Shown: positions 1-6,760 of the stretch, in pieces | Layout: each line of letters starts with the position of its first letter | Numbering within the stretch: position 1 is the stretch's first letter | Assembly: GCA_945834545.1 (NCBI GenBank) | Contig: CAMAHO010000102.1 | Location: 1-8,366, forward strand | Length of the DNA stretch: 8,366 nt | Reading direction: 5' to 3' | DNA from: an uncultured Lachnospiraceae bacterium | GTDB lineage: Bacteria; Bacillota; Clostridia; Lachnospirales; Lachnospiraceae | Notes under the pieces: generated by a model | What the model saw: the letters and a program-made list of their open reading frames with translations, nothing else | The model's database searches: none | What the model was told of the DNA's origin: nothing | Position numbers and translations under genes: made by a program

Positions 1-60
1 AGGAGGACCACCGGGGACACTAAAAAAGCCAGAAATTACCGTCCCCAGGACCACCAAGAC
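1..60. repeat. REP-like imperfect palindrome downstream of galE
   Basis: GGGGAC at 13-18 and GTCCCC at 41-46 form an inverted repeat around a 22-nt centre. The 9-mer AGGACCACC occurs directly at 4-12 and again at 47-55. Read on the minus strand it is GGGGACGGT...GTCCCC, which shares CCGGGG...ACCGTCCC with the shorter element at 6741-6760. It begins soon after the galE stop codon, so the hairpin could protect or end that transcript, although there is no clean U-tract. Membership of a REP/RAYT-type repeat family is inference from resemblance. Confidence 0.6.
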
Positions 61-75
61 CCCAGGGCCTTTATA

Positions 76-1092
76 TTAGTCCTCAAACCCGTTGGGGTTA
101 TTTTTTTGCCATCTCCAGGAGTCCTCACACATTTCCTTGATTCCAAACTGTGCAGTCCAGCCTAATTCTTTCTCAGCCAGGGAAGCATCCGAATAGCAGG
201 TTGCAATATCACCTGCTCGTCTGGGCTTGATGGAATAAGGGATTTTCACGCCGGTAGCTTCCTCGAAATTTTTTACAATATCCAGTACGCTGTAGCCCTT
301 TCCGGTTCCCAGATTGTAAATCTTAAGTCCGCTGTTGTCCTTAATTTTTTCCAAGGCTTTCACATGACCATTGGCCAAATCAACGACGTGAATATAATCT
401 CTGACACCGGTGCCGTCAGGCGTATCGTAATCGTTGCCAAAGACTCCCAGCTCCTCTCTCTTGCCTACTGCCACCTGAGTGATGTAGGGCATAAGATTGT
501 TGGGGATGCCGTTGGGATTTTCACCTATCAAGCCACTCTTGTGGGCACCGATAGGATTAAAATAACGAAGCAAAATCACATTCCACTCCCGATCAGCATA
601 CCATATGTCAGACAAAATCTGCTCCAACATAGACTTGGTCCAACCGTAGGGGTTGGTGCACTGTCCCTTGGGGCATTCCTCTGTGATAGGAATCACAGCC
701 GGATTTCCATATACTGTGGCACTGGAGGAGAAAATGATGTTCTTTACACCGTGCTGCCTCATGACATCCACTAAAATCAGAGTTCCGGCAATATTGTTCT
801 GATAATATTCCCAGGGCTTCTGTACGGATTCTCCCACAGCCTTAAGGCCTGCAAAATGAATCACAGCATCCGGTTTTTCCTGTTCAAAGATGCGATTTAA
901 GCCCTCTCTGTCTAGAATATCTGTCTTGTAAAAGGGGACCTTCTTCCCGGTAATCTGTGCCACTCTGTCCAGAGATTTCTCGCTGGAATTGGAAAGGTTG
1001 TCCACTACCACCACCTGATACTGGGCACTTAACAGCTCCACCACCGTATGACTCCCAATATAGCCTGCTCCACCGGTTACCAAAATTTTCAT
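76..1092 (-). CDS. galE: UDP-glucose 4-epimerase (GalE), possibly also acting on UDP-GlcNAc/GalNAc
   Basis: This cytoplasmic NAD-dependent epimerase interconverts UDP-glucose and UDP-galactose (Leloir pathway). The 338 residues match the usual length. The N-terminal Rossmann motif GGAGYIG is at residues 7-13. The catalytic triad falls at Ser124, Tyr149 and Lys153 (YGWTK), the same numbering as E. coli GalE. The C-terminal substrate domain contains RRAGDIATC, with Cys299 where E. coli has Tyr299. A Cys at this place (as in human GALE) is known to allow UDP-GlcNAc/UDP-GalNAc epimerisation, so dual specificity is plausible. I chose the ATG at 1092 because GGAG lies 6 nt upstream and the protein then starts MKILVTGG like its family; a GTG at 1113 would add seven residues. 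It lies 149 bp downstream of the pyrophosphorylase gene on the same strand, with a possible promoter of its own between them. Confidence 0.96.
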   Translation of the reverse strand: MKILVTGGAGYIGSHTVVELLSAQYQVVVVDNLSNSSEKSLDRVAQITGKKVPFYKTDILDREGLNRIFEQEKPDAVIHFAGLKAVGESVQKPWEYYQNNIAGTLILVDVMRQHGVKNIIFSSSATVYGNPAVIPITEECPKGQCTNPYGWTKSMLEQILSDIWYADREWNVILLRYFNPIGAHKSGLIGENPNGIPNNLMPYITQVAVGKREELGVFGNDYDTPDGTGVRDYIHVVDLANGHVKALEKIKDNSGLKIYNLGTGKGYSVLDIVKNFEEATGVKIPYSIKPRRAGDIATCYSDASLAEKELGWTAQFGIKEMCEDSWRWQKNNPNGFED

Positions 1093-1149
1093 AGTTTCTC
1101 CATTCCGCCGCACCGTTTCGCGCAGCTCACCATTGTTATAAAAACCTCG

Positions 1150-1179
1150 ATTCTATCTACTTCATCTGATCTGTTTCAA
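1150..1179 (-). promoter_or_regulatory. Possible sigma-A promoter for galE
   Basis: On the minus strand TTGAAA (1174-1179) and TAGAAT (1150-1155) are separated by 18 nt, about 58 bp before the galE start. The match is moderate and the spacer is slightly long. No strong terminator is visible between the pyrophosphorylase gene and galE, so co-transcription is equally possible. Confidence 0.35.
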
Positions 1180-1241
1180 GAGGGAATGCGATTCTTTCCA
1201 ATCGTGAAAGCAATATCATTCCATACAAATAGCATTACATT

Positions 1242-2465
1242 TTACAACAGAACCCCATTTTTCTTTAAGAGCTCTCTTGCACTTTCCACGGAATCCACGC
1301 CGGTTTTGTTTTTAATGGGTGCGAATTCTCTTTCACGAACTACCTCGAAGGGCAGGCAGCTATCCAGCTGATGAATCATATCCAATACCAGATTCTCATA
1401 TTTGTAGCCGTTGGGAGCTTCCGGTTTTACCAGCTCACCCTGTTCATTCAGATAAGGAATCTTCTTCTCCACAATATGTAAGGGTAGACTGGACATCATT
1501 TTTTCCAACTCCGGAACTCTGAATAGATAATTCAAAATCACTCCGAAGTTGTAAGCCGGCTCTCCCTTTTCGTTTACTGCATCCATCAGCTCAGGTGTCA
1601 TATCGTAATATTCCACAATGGAAGGTCTGCCGTCCTCCAGACACATAGCTCCAACCTTTTCGTCCTTTGCCACCTTGCGAACTACCTTGGCGCCAACCAC
1701 GCACTGCTTTTCAATGGTAGCTCCTACAAACACAGGGTCTGCAATTCTCTGGAGCACATTGTCCACTGCAAAGACATTAAACCACTCAATTCCGGCCTCA
1801 TGAACCAAATCCAAAAGTCCGTTCTTCTGCAGCGAAATAAACCAGCCACCATTTCCGTTGGGGGAGGTGGAAAGCTTATTCTTGGCCTCCAACAAAATCT
1901 TACCCTCATAGTCCGTTGCTGCTGCCATTTCCTGCTTAAAGAAATGAATGTATTCAGCATTATAACCAAAGTACTCTTTTTCCTTCAAAAAGCTTGTGGT
2001 TGCCTCATGATTTTTATCGCTGGTCATGATAAACAGATGAAACCAGGTTCCTGCAAGCTTCACCACATCCAGCATGTTGTTGATAAGGCACTCAAAGATG
2101 TACAATTCCCTGGTAATTCCTACATTGTACATACCCTTGGGATTGTCCGAGCCAAGTCTGGTTCCCATGCCTCCTGCAAGCAGTAAAGCCGCTACCTTGC
2201 CTGCCCGAATGGCTTCCAAGCCTGTTTTCTGAAAGCTTTCCTTATTCGCCTCAATCTCATCCAGCTCCATAGCTGCCAAGGGACTGATTTCTCCCCTCTT
2301 AGCTAGCTCCTCCTGATGCTTGCAGGCTTCCATAAGACTCATATCAGTTGCTTCAATCTGGTCCAGAAGCTCCTGCTGCTCTGTTCCTGTCAGCTCATCA
2401 AAATAGCGAAGCACCTGCTCCTGCCCATACTTTTTTACTTTTTCCTGCGCTTGTTGTAATGTCAT
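1242..2465 (-). CDS. UDPGP-family UDP-sugar pyrophosphorylase (UAP1-like)
   Basis: This cytoplasmic nucleotidyltransferase makes a UDP-sugar from UTP and a sugar 1-phosphate. The nucleotide-binding signature LAGGMGTRLGSDNPKG lies at about residues 96-111. Further blocks resemble human UAP1/AGX1: GKILLEAKNK, PNGNGG, VDN, GAKVV, EYYDM, YNFGVI, KKIPYL and PNGYK in the same order. That places it in the eukaryote-type UDPGP family (PF01704) and not in the bacterial GalU or GlmU families. By resemblance the substrate could be GlcNAc-1-P/GalNAc-1-P, but bacterial members are often annotated as glucose-1-phosphate uridylyltransferases and the sequence does not settle it. The ATG at 2465 (407 aa) is chosen because AGGAGG sits 8 nt upstream; a TTG at 2471 would be only 2 nt from it. 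The next gene is galE, fitting a UDP-sugar supply module. Confidence 0.9.
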   Translation of the reverse strand: MTLQQAQEKVKKYGQEQVLRYFDELTGTEQQELLDQIEATDMSLMEACKHQEELAKRGEISPLAAMELDEIEANKESFQKTGLEAIRAGKVAALLLAGGMGTRLGSDNPKGMYNVGITRELYIFECLINNMLDVVKLAGTWFHLFIMTSDKNHEATTSFLKEKEYFGYNAEYIHFFKQEMAAATDYEGKILLEAKNKLSTSPNGNGGWFISLQKNGLLDLVHEAGIEWFNVFAVDNVLQRIADPVFVGATIEKQCVVGAKVVRKVAKDEKVGAMCLEDGRPSIVEYYDMTPELMDAVNEKGEPAYNFGVILNYLFRVPELEKMMSSLPLHIVEKKIPYLNEQGELVKPEAPNGYKYENLVLDMIHQLDSCLPFEVVREREFAPIKNKTGVDSVESARELLKKNGVLL

Positions 2466-2494
2466 ATTCAACGCCTCCTACTATATTCCTTGTC

Positions 2495-2523
2495 AGTATA
2501 AATGAATTTGCATAAATAATCAA
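2495..2523 (-). promoter_or_regulatory. Sigma-A promoter of the UDP-sugar pyrophosphorylase gene
   Basis: On the minus strand TTGATT (2518-2523) and TATACT (2495-2500) are separated by exactly 17 nt, about 30 bp before the ATG at 2465. Perfect 7-bp inverted arms, TTCCTTG (2486-2492) and CAAGGAA (2521-2527), bracket the promoter, one overlapping the -35 and the other just past the -10. They may be regulator half-sites, which is speculative. Confidence 0.7.
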
Positions 2524-2532
2524 GGAAGTGGC

Positions 2533-3504
2533 CTACAAAAATAAACTGTCAAAGAAATCCCCCTCTTGTCCGAAGAAGCCCATAAAATAGGCCTTCATTT
2601 CCGGATGGTCCTCTCCTATGTCCTCTAAAATTGCCGCTCTGTTTTCTCTGGTTAAACAACCCAAGGTGGCAAAAAGCTTATAATATTCTGAATTGTTTCC
2701 GTATTCCTCCAACAATACCTTCCAGGTTTCTTCACTTTCACAGCCCTTGGTGTGGGTCAATAGGTACTGCTCGAGGAGGGCTTTTAGTTCAGGTCGCAAC
2801 TCATCGGGGTAAAGTAACCTCAAAAACGCTACCCTGACCTTCTTCTTTCTGGCCCTCTCTTTATAGGCTCGAAGGTCCACACTCCCATAATCCTCTTCTC
2901 CGCACAGCACCTGCTTGGAATACCCTGATTCATCCTTGGAAAGCAGCAGTTCCTTGGCTCTGGCATCCCACTTGGCAAACCATTCCTCACTTCCGGCTTC
3001 CAGGGGATTGAGCAAGTATTCCGTTTTCAGCAGGCCCACTGCTCCCGCAAACAAGGCTGCCACAGTCCGGTTCTTGTCAGGAAGATACAGAAATCGCAGC
3101 TCTTTACAATCCAAAAACACGGCTTTCCCCAGATGCACCCGAGGATTCCCAATGGAAATTTCCTTTAATCTGTCGCAATGAGCAAAGGCCCAGTCTCCCA
3201 CCTGGCAAACAGTCTCCGGCAAAGTTACCTTCTGCAGATATTTCCTGCTTAAAAAGGCCTTCTTGTGAATTGCTGTCACCGGATATCCCTCAATCCTTTC
3301 CGGTATCCTGGCCTCTCCCAGTAAAGCTGAGCTGTCAATAATTTCTATTTCCTGGTTTTGTATTTTGTATCCCAGATACCCTCCGGGCAGGAGATATTGA
3401 GCCTCCAAACCTTTGTTTCTTGTGGTATCATTCATATACACGCTCTCACTTCCATACTCTTTGTAAACTACCAATTGGAATGGATTCCCACCCTTACAGG
3501 TCAA
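2533..3504 (-). CDS. BspA-like leucine-rich-repeat protein, third gene of the VWA-MoxR operon
   Basis: The product is 323 aa. After a short leader, residues about 46-145 carry one or two BspA-type (LRR_5) repeats, recognisable from IPERIEGYPVTAIHKKAF, LPETVCQVGDWAFAHCDRLK and AVFLDCKELRFLYLP. The rest is a charged helical region without a domain I can name (about 150-323). No signal peptide or membrane segment is seen, so it is probably cytoplasmic, unlike many surface BspA proteins. Its open frame overlaps the end of the MoxR gene by 11 bp, implying co-transcription. The start is uncertain: TTG at 3504 has AGGAGG 12 nt upstream, while ATG at 3435 would give 300 aa with a weak binding site; the repeats are complete either way. 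Role unknown. Repeat-mediated recognition of a target for the VWA/MoxR pair is an inference from position only. Confidence 0.8.
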   Translation of the reverse strand: MTCKGGNPFQLVVYKEYGSESVYMNDTTRNKGLEAQYLLPGGYLGYKIQNQEIEIIDSSALLGEARIPERIEGYPVTAIHKKAFLSRKYLQKVTLPETVCQVGDWAFAHCDRLKEISIGNPRVHLGKAVFLDCKELRFLYLPDKNRTVAALFAGAVGLLKTEYLLNPLEAGSEEWFAKWDARAKELLLSKDESGYSKQVLCGEEDYGSVDLRAYKERARKKKVRVAFLRLLYPDELRPELKALLEQYLLTHTKGCESEETWKVLLEEYGNNSEYYKLFATLGCLTRENRAAILEDIGEDHPEMKAYFMGFFGQEGDFFDSLFL

Positions 3505-4972
3505 GCTTGCTCAATTCCTCCTTAATCTGCACACTTCTCTCTCCCAGCATCATATCCTTACTATAGTGCAGATATTCTTCACTTCCGAAGGTTGCAATAA
3601 AGGAAGAAGAGGCCTTGGAAACCGTAAGCTGAGTTACAAAAATCAGCATCTCATTTCCCTTGCCGAAGGCATTCTCAACAAATTCAAACACTGCCTTGAG
3701 CGCTGCCTTTTCCTGATTGGTTTGCTCTTTTAAGCCCTCCACCTGACTTCCATAAGCTTGTTTGATACTTGCATAGTCAAAGCATTGTTCTCCTTTCAGT
3801 CCCTCCAAGAATCGATTTTTTAACCGCAGTGCCTTTTTGTCTGCATCGGACAGGGAATTTGCACTTTGCAGCGCGGCAAGCCTGTCCTTTCCGGTTTGTA
3901 ACATCCTGTCTAACAGGGCTTGGGTTTCCTCCACAGTCTTTCCCTCAAATGTCGGCACCACATTCCGCAGCTCCATCAACAGTTTCACACGTATCATAAT
4001 TGGGTCCATGTCTGCCAACAGCCGGTCTAACAGCAGCCCCATCAGAGACAGTCTCTCGTCAAAAGCAGCTGCCTTTGCCTTTTCCACCGCTTTTTGGGTA
4101 GCCCTTCCCGCCATAATTTCTTCTATCTGATAGTCCTGCTTATACTTTCGATACAAATCATAGTAAGCGCAGAACTCCTTCACCACCTTTTCATTGTGAA
4201 GGTACTGCTCCACCAGGCTCTCCTCCACCTTGAGCCCATCCTGTTCATACAGATACAGCATCTGGGACAAATCCTCCCAGCCTCTGGCTGTCACATAGCT
4301 TCTGCCCTTGGTGGTCATTTCCATGACATAGAAATGCTCTTTTTTCAAATCCAGGTAGCTGACCACGGCGGCATGGATATGCCTATCCAAAGCATACTCG
4401 TGCCATGCCGCATAATCCGCCTCCACCGCCAACAGTTTCAGTCTGTCCATGGTTACTACGTCAAACTCCCGGACAGATTTATTAAACTCCGGCGGATTTC
4501 CGGCTGTCACAATCACCCAGCCCTCCGGCACACTGTGACGTCCAAACACCTTATACTGCAGAAACTGCAGCATAGCAGGAGCTAAGGTCTCGGAGACGCA
4601 ATTAATCTCGTCTAAAAAAAGGATTCCCTCGGCAATGCCGCTTTTTTCCATAGTCTCATAGACGGAGGCGATAATCTCGCTCATAGTGTATTCCGACACG
4701 CTGACCGTCTGCCCATCATACTGCTTTTGCGTGATAAAGGGCAGACCCAAGGCAGACTGTCTGGTGTGATGTGTCATGGAATAAGATACCAGGGCGATTC
4801 CCAGCTCCTGGGCAATCTGTTCCATGATGGCAGTCTTTCCGATTCCCGGCGCTCCCAGCAAAAAGATGGGTCTCTGGCGAACCACAGGAACCGCATATTC
4901 CCCAAATTCATCTTTTTTCAAATACAGTCTCACAGCATCCTTAATGTATTCTTTGGCTTGTTTTATATTCAT
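3494..4972 (-). CDS. MoxR-type AAA+ ATPase
   Basis: The 492-aa cytoplasmic AAA+ ATPase has Walker A GAPGIGKT at residues 40-47, Walker B ILFLDEIN at 117-124, a sensor-1 Asn in TAGNPPE (Asn159), and a probable arginine finger in VTMDRLKL (Arg177). The C-terminal half (about 230-492) is long, helical and lysine/glutamate-rich, with no catalytic motif I recognise. MoxR ATPases characteristically work with VWA-domain partners as chaperone-like remodelling or metal-insertion machines. Here the VWA partner is encoded immediately upstream and overlaps by 32 bp, and an LRR protein follows with an 11-bp overlap. The ATG at 4972 has AAAGGAGAAGG just upstream, inside the end of the VWA gene, which suggests translational coupling. 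The client is unknown. Confidence 0.92.
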   Translation of the reverse strand: MNIKQAKEYIKDAVRLYLKKDEFGEYAVPVVRQRPIFLLGAPGIGKTAIMEQIAQELGIALVSYSMTHHTRQSALGLPFITQKQYDGQTVSVSEYTMSEIIASVYETMEKSGIAEGILFLDEINCVSETLAPAMLQFLQYKVFGRHSVPEGWVIVTAGNPPEFNKSVREFDVVTMDRLKLLAVEADYAAWHEYALDRHIHAAVVSYLDLKKEHFYVMEMTTKGRSYVTARGWEDLSQMLYLYEQDGLKVEESLVEQYLHNEKVVKEFCAYYDLYRKYKQDYQIEEIMAGRATQKAVEKAKAAAFDERLSLMGLLLDRLLADMDPIMIRVKLLMELRNVVPTFEGKTVEETQALLDRMLQTGKDRLAALQSANSLSDADKKALRLKNRFLEGLKGEQCFDYASIKQAYGSQVEGLKEQTNQEKAALKAVFEFVENAFGKGNEMLIFVTQLTVSKASSSFIATFGSEEYLHYSKDMMLGERSVQIKEELSKLDL

Positions 4973-6239
4973 AATCCTTCTCCTTTAAAATCACTTTCAG
5001 GCTCCAAGGTGGCACAGATTGTCGATTTTCATCCTCCTCGAGAAAGGCAAAAATCGTTTCGTACCGGGGCATCTTTTCCGGATACACTCCGTACCCGTCC
5101 GTAAAGTAGATCAGTCCCTTTAAATTTTCAAATTCGCCCTGCTCCATGAGCTTGTCCACATAGTCAAAAACCGGTCTGAAATCCGTTGCCCCGAAGCCCT
5201 TGATTTTGCCGTACCGCATGAAGTTGTGAAACTCCTCATCTGAGGTAATCTTCACATCCTCCCGCACCTCATTGTCACACTGGAGGATATGAATGTTGAC
5301 CTTGTGGAAATAAGTTTCCGTGGATTTTAGAATCGTGTAGGTGTGATTTAAAAACTCCCTCACAATCTCTCCCCGACAGGAGGCTGAGGTATCGATGGCA
5401 ATGACAAACTCCCGGACCTTGTGCACCTCCTTGTATTCCAACGGTTCTATGAGAGGCAGATTTCCATAGGTAGTTAGGCCATAGGTATAATAGATATAGT
5501 CAAATTCCTCATCATTGATACCCATATCCTCCCCCATGACCGTGAAGCGTTTTAAGATTGCCTCATAATCATAGTCCTCCCTGGTGGCCTCCTCCAGATT
5601 CTTTTCCAGGGTCTCTGCGCCGGCCTTGGCCTTCGTGAAGGACTTCAAATCTGCCTTCACCCGTTCACTGATTTTCTTCCACTGCTCCAAGGAAATCTCC
5701 AGCTTCTCCTCTTCTCGCCACAAAGCATGGTCATCCTTTTGAAACAGCAAGGTCCACTCCTGCCACTCCTCATTGGATATGGGATTATGCAGAAGATATC
5801 GATAGATTCGGTCTGCCGTCAAGGCGCTGATATCCTCTTTTAAAAGGGTAAGCTTGCGCTTCGCATGGATGTCCTGCTCCAGCTGACTTTGGGGCAAGCC
5901 CATCTCCAGTATGGCATTTTCCACCGCAATGTCTGCTGCCATATCCCACAGTTTTGAATCCACCGTGCCGTAACCGTAGGAGTGGGAAAAGACGCAGTGC
6001 AAAATGATATGAAGGTAGGTCCGAAAGAGGCTGGCAGGCTCTTTTTTATAGTTTTTCAATAGCTGTCTGGGTTGGTAAAAAATCTGACTTTGGTTGGTTT
6101 GCGGCAAAACTGCCGATTCTCTTGGCTCCCAGGTCAGCCGAAACACAGCCATGTCAAAGAAGCGCAAATGAATCAAGATGTCATCCTGCGCCAGCTTAAT
6201 CACCTCTTTTGCCAAATTCGAAAGCTTCTCTTTTTCCAC
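4941..6239 (-). CDS. VWA-like domain protein with N-terminal DUF2201 pseudo-metallopeptidase region
   Basis: The product is 432 aa. The N-terminal part (about 1-200) resembles the DUF2201 metallopeptidase-like domain. The site that would be HExxHxxxxH reads HIILHCVFSH (residues 77-86), so the catalytic Glu is replaced by Ile, although WDMAADIAVE follows as expected. The C-terminal VWA-like domain (about 277-425) has a MIDAS motif DTSAS (Asp283, Ser285, Ser287), a GATDFRP loop (Thr352/Asp353) and YFTDG (Asp381), so metal-dependent ligand binding should be intact. The start is GTG at 6239, with AGGTG 7 nt upstream; a nearby ATG at 6244 is out of frame. It is the first gene of the VWA-MoxR-LRR operon and overlaps the MoxR gene by 32 bp. 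It is probably the MoxR adaptor; the substrate is unknown. Confidence 0.9.
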   Translation of the reverse strand: MEKEKLSNLAKEVIKLAQDDILIHLRFFDMAVFRLTWEPRESAVLPQTNQSQIFYQPRQLLKNYKKEPASLFRTYLHIILHCVFSHSYGYGTVDSKLWDMAADIAVENAILEMGLPQSQLEQDIHAKRKLTLLKEDISALTADRIYRYLLHNPISNEEWQEWTLLFQKDDHALWREEEKLEISLEQWKKISERVKADLKSFTKAKAGAETLEKNLEEATREDYDYEAILKRFTVMGEDMGINDEEFDYIYYTYGLTTYGNLPLIEPLEYKEVHKVREFVIAIDTSASCRGEIVREFLNHTYTILKSTETYFHKVNIHILQCDNEVREDVKITSDEEFHNFMRYGKIKGFGATDFRPVFDYVDKLMEQGEFENLKGLIYFTDGYGVYPEKMPRYETIFAFLEEDENRQSVPPWSLKVILKEKDYEYKTSQRIH

Positions 6240-6272
6240 TGCATTTCACCTTTTATGTTTTCTTGCTTGCTT

Positions 6273-6301
6273 ATTATATCCGTTTTTGCGTGTAAAAACA
6301 A
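6273..6301 (-). promoter_or_regulatory. Sigma-A promoter of the VWA-MoxR-LRR operon
   Basis: On the minus strand TTGTTT (6296-6301) and a perfect TATAAT (6273-6278) are separated by 17 nt. A start near 6266 would give a leader of under 30 nt before the GTG at 6239. The -35 hexamer overlaps the T-tract of the spoIIID terminator. Confidence 0.72.
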
Positions 6302-6348
6302 GAAAGGATAGGGGGATTCATCAATAGCTGACCCACTATCCTTTCTTG
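6294..6348 (-). terminator. Rho-independent terminator of spoIIID
   Basis: Read on the minus strand, CAAGAAAGGATAG pairs with CTATCCTTTCTTG. The stem is extended by GGG/CCC after one mismatch, then comes a run of T (A-run at 6294-6298 on the plus strand). The right side lacks a T-run on the plus strand, so it acts leftward. It lies about 40 bp after the spoIIID stop codon. Confidence 0.9.
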
Positions 6349-6388
6349 GAACGCATTTGATATTCAGGAAGATATATCATTTCGCCTA

Positions 6389-6640
6389 TTACAGCATATG
6401 TGCATATTTTTCCTTTGTAGCCAGGCCTCCCCGGATATGCCTCTCTGATTTGTTGATGTCCAGTACCTTCCTGGCTTCTTTGGCTAGTATTGGGTCGATG
6501 GCTTCCAAGCGCTCTGTGCAATCCTTATGTACGGTTGACTTCGATACCCCAAATGCCTTGGCGGTCTGTCTTACGGTGGCATCGTGCTCAATAATATAAT
6601 TTGCTATGCTTATCGCACGCTCCTCAATATAATCCCTCAA
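6389..6640 (-). CDS. spoIIID: Stage III sporulation transcriptional regulator SpoIIID
   Basis: This 83-aa DNA-binding regulator adjusts the sigma-E regulon in the mother cell and promotes the switch to sigma-K. The whole sequence resembles B. subtilis SpoIIID: MRDYIEERAI at the start (MHDYIKERTI there), the helix-turn-helix TVRQTAKAFGVSKSTVHKD at about 22-40, TERLEAIDP, and the basic C-terminal helix HIRGGLATKEKY. It is about ten residues shorter than the Bacillus protein and ends soon after that helix. The start is TTG at 6640, supported by alignment and by AAGGGG 7 nt upstream; there is no ATG at this place. It is monocistronic from a sigma-E-type promoter to a strong terminator. Its ribosome binding site is one arm of a large inverted repeat (6648-6692). 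Confidence 0.95.
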   Translation of the reverse strand: MRDYIEERAISIANYIIEHDATVRQTAKAFGVSKSTVHKDCTERLEAIDPILAKEARKVLDINKSERHIRGGLATKEKYAHML

Positions 6641-6647
6641 AAGAAAA

Positions 6648-6692
6648 CCCCTTAAGAATCTTTTTTACAGTGTATGAAAGATTCTTAGGGGG
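6648..6692 (-). promoter_or_regulatory. Large inverted repeat covering the spoIIID ribosome binding site
   Basis: Two 16-nt arms (6648-6663 and 6677-6692) match at 15 of 16 positions around a 13-nt loop (6664-6676). The arm nearer the gene holds the AAGGGG ribosome binding site of spoIIID; the other arm has the complementary CCCCCTAAG. The loop holds the -10 element of the sigma-E-like promoter. A third partial copy (CCTTAAAGAAT, minus strand) lies at 6700-6710. Confidence 0.8.
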
Positions 6693-6697
6693 TATGA
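6669..6697 (-). promoter_or_regulatory. Sigma-E-type (sporulation, mother-cell) promoter of spoIIID
   Basis: On the minus strand CATACACT (6669-6676) matches the sigma-E -10 consensus CATACAHT fully. TCATACC (6691-6697), 14 nt upstream, matches the -35 consensus KMATATT at 5 of 7 positions. Transcription should begin near 6662, about 22 nt before the TTG. This fits the known sigma-E control of spoIIID in Bacillus. Confidence 0.75.
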
Positions 6698-6740
6698 CTA
6701 TTCTTTAAGGTTCATATATGGCTTCTCGTACCAAGATACC

Positions 6741-6760
6741 GGGGTCAAAAGAACCGTCCC
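6741..6760. repeat. REP-like element at the 3' end of the nucleotidyltransferase gene
   Basis: GGGGTCAAAAGAACCGTCCC is an imperfect palindrome whose last base is the first base of the reversed stop codon at 6760-6762. With the flanking CC it shares CCGGGG...ACCGTCCC with the element at the left edge. It has no U-tract and is not a convincing terminator. Confidence 0.55.

Noticed and set aside
364..774. Plus-strand 136-codon open frame
   Set aside because: It lies wholly inside galE, whose motifs and catalytic residues are intact; no domain or ribosome binding site supports it.
1189..1204. Small hairpin CGATT/AATCG as a terminator after the pyrophosphorylase gene
   Set aside because: Only 5 bp of AT-rich stem and no T-tract on the minus strand.
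4094..4585. Plus-strand 163-codon open frame with a hydrophobic start
   Set aside because: It is opposite the MoxR Walker B and sensor region, which is clearly coding; the composition is that of an antisense shadow.
4941..4972. Possible frameshift at the VWA/MoxR overlap
   Set aside because: The VWA domain reaches its expected end (PPWSLKVILKEKDY) before the stop, and the MoxR gene has its own ATG and good ribosome binding site, so a plain overlap fits.
6336..6521. Minus-strand 61-codon open frame
   Set aside because: It overlaps spoIIID in another frame and runs into its terminator; spoIIID is the recognised gene.
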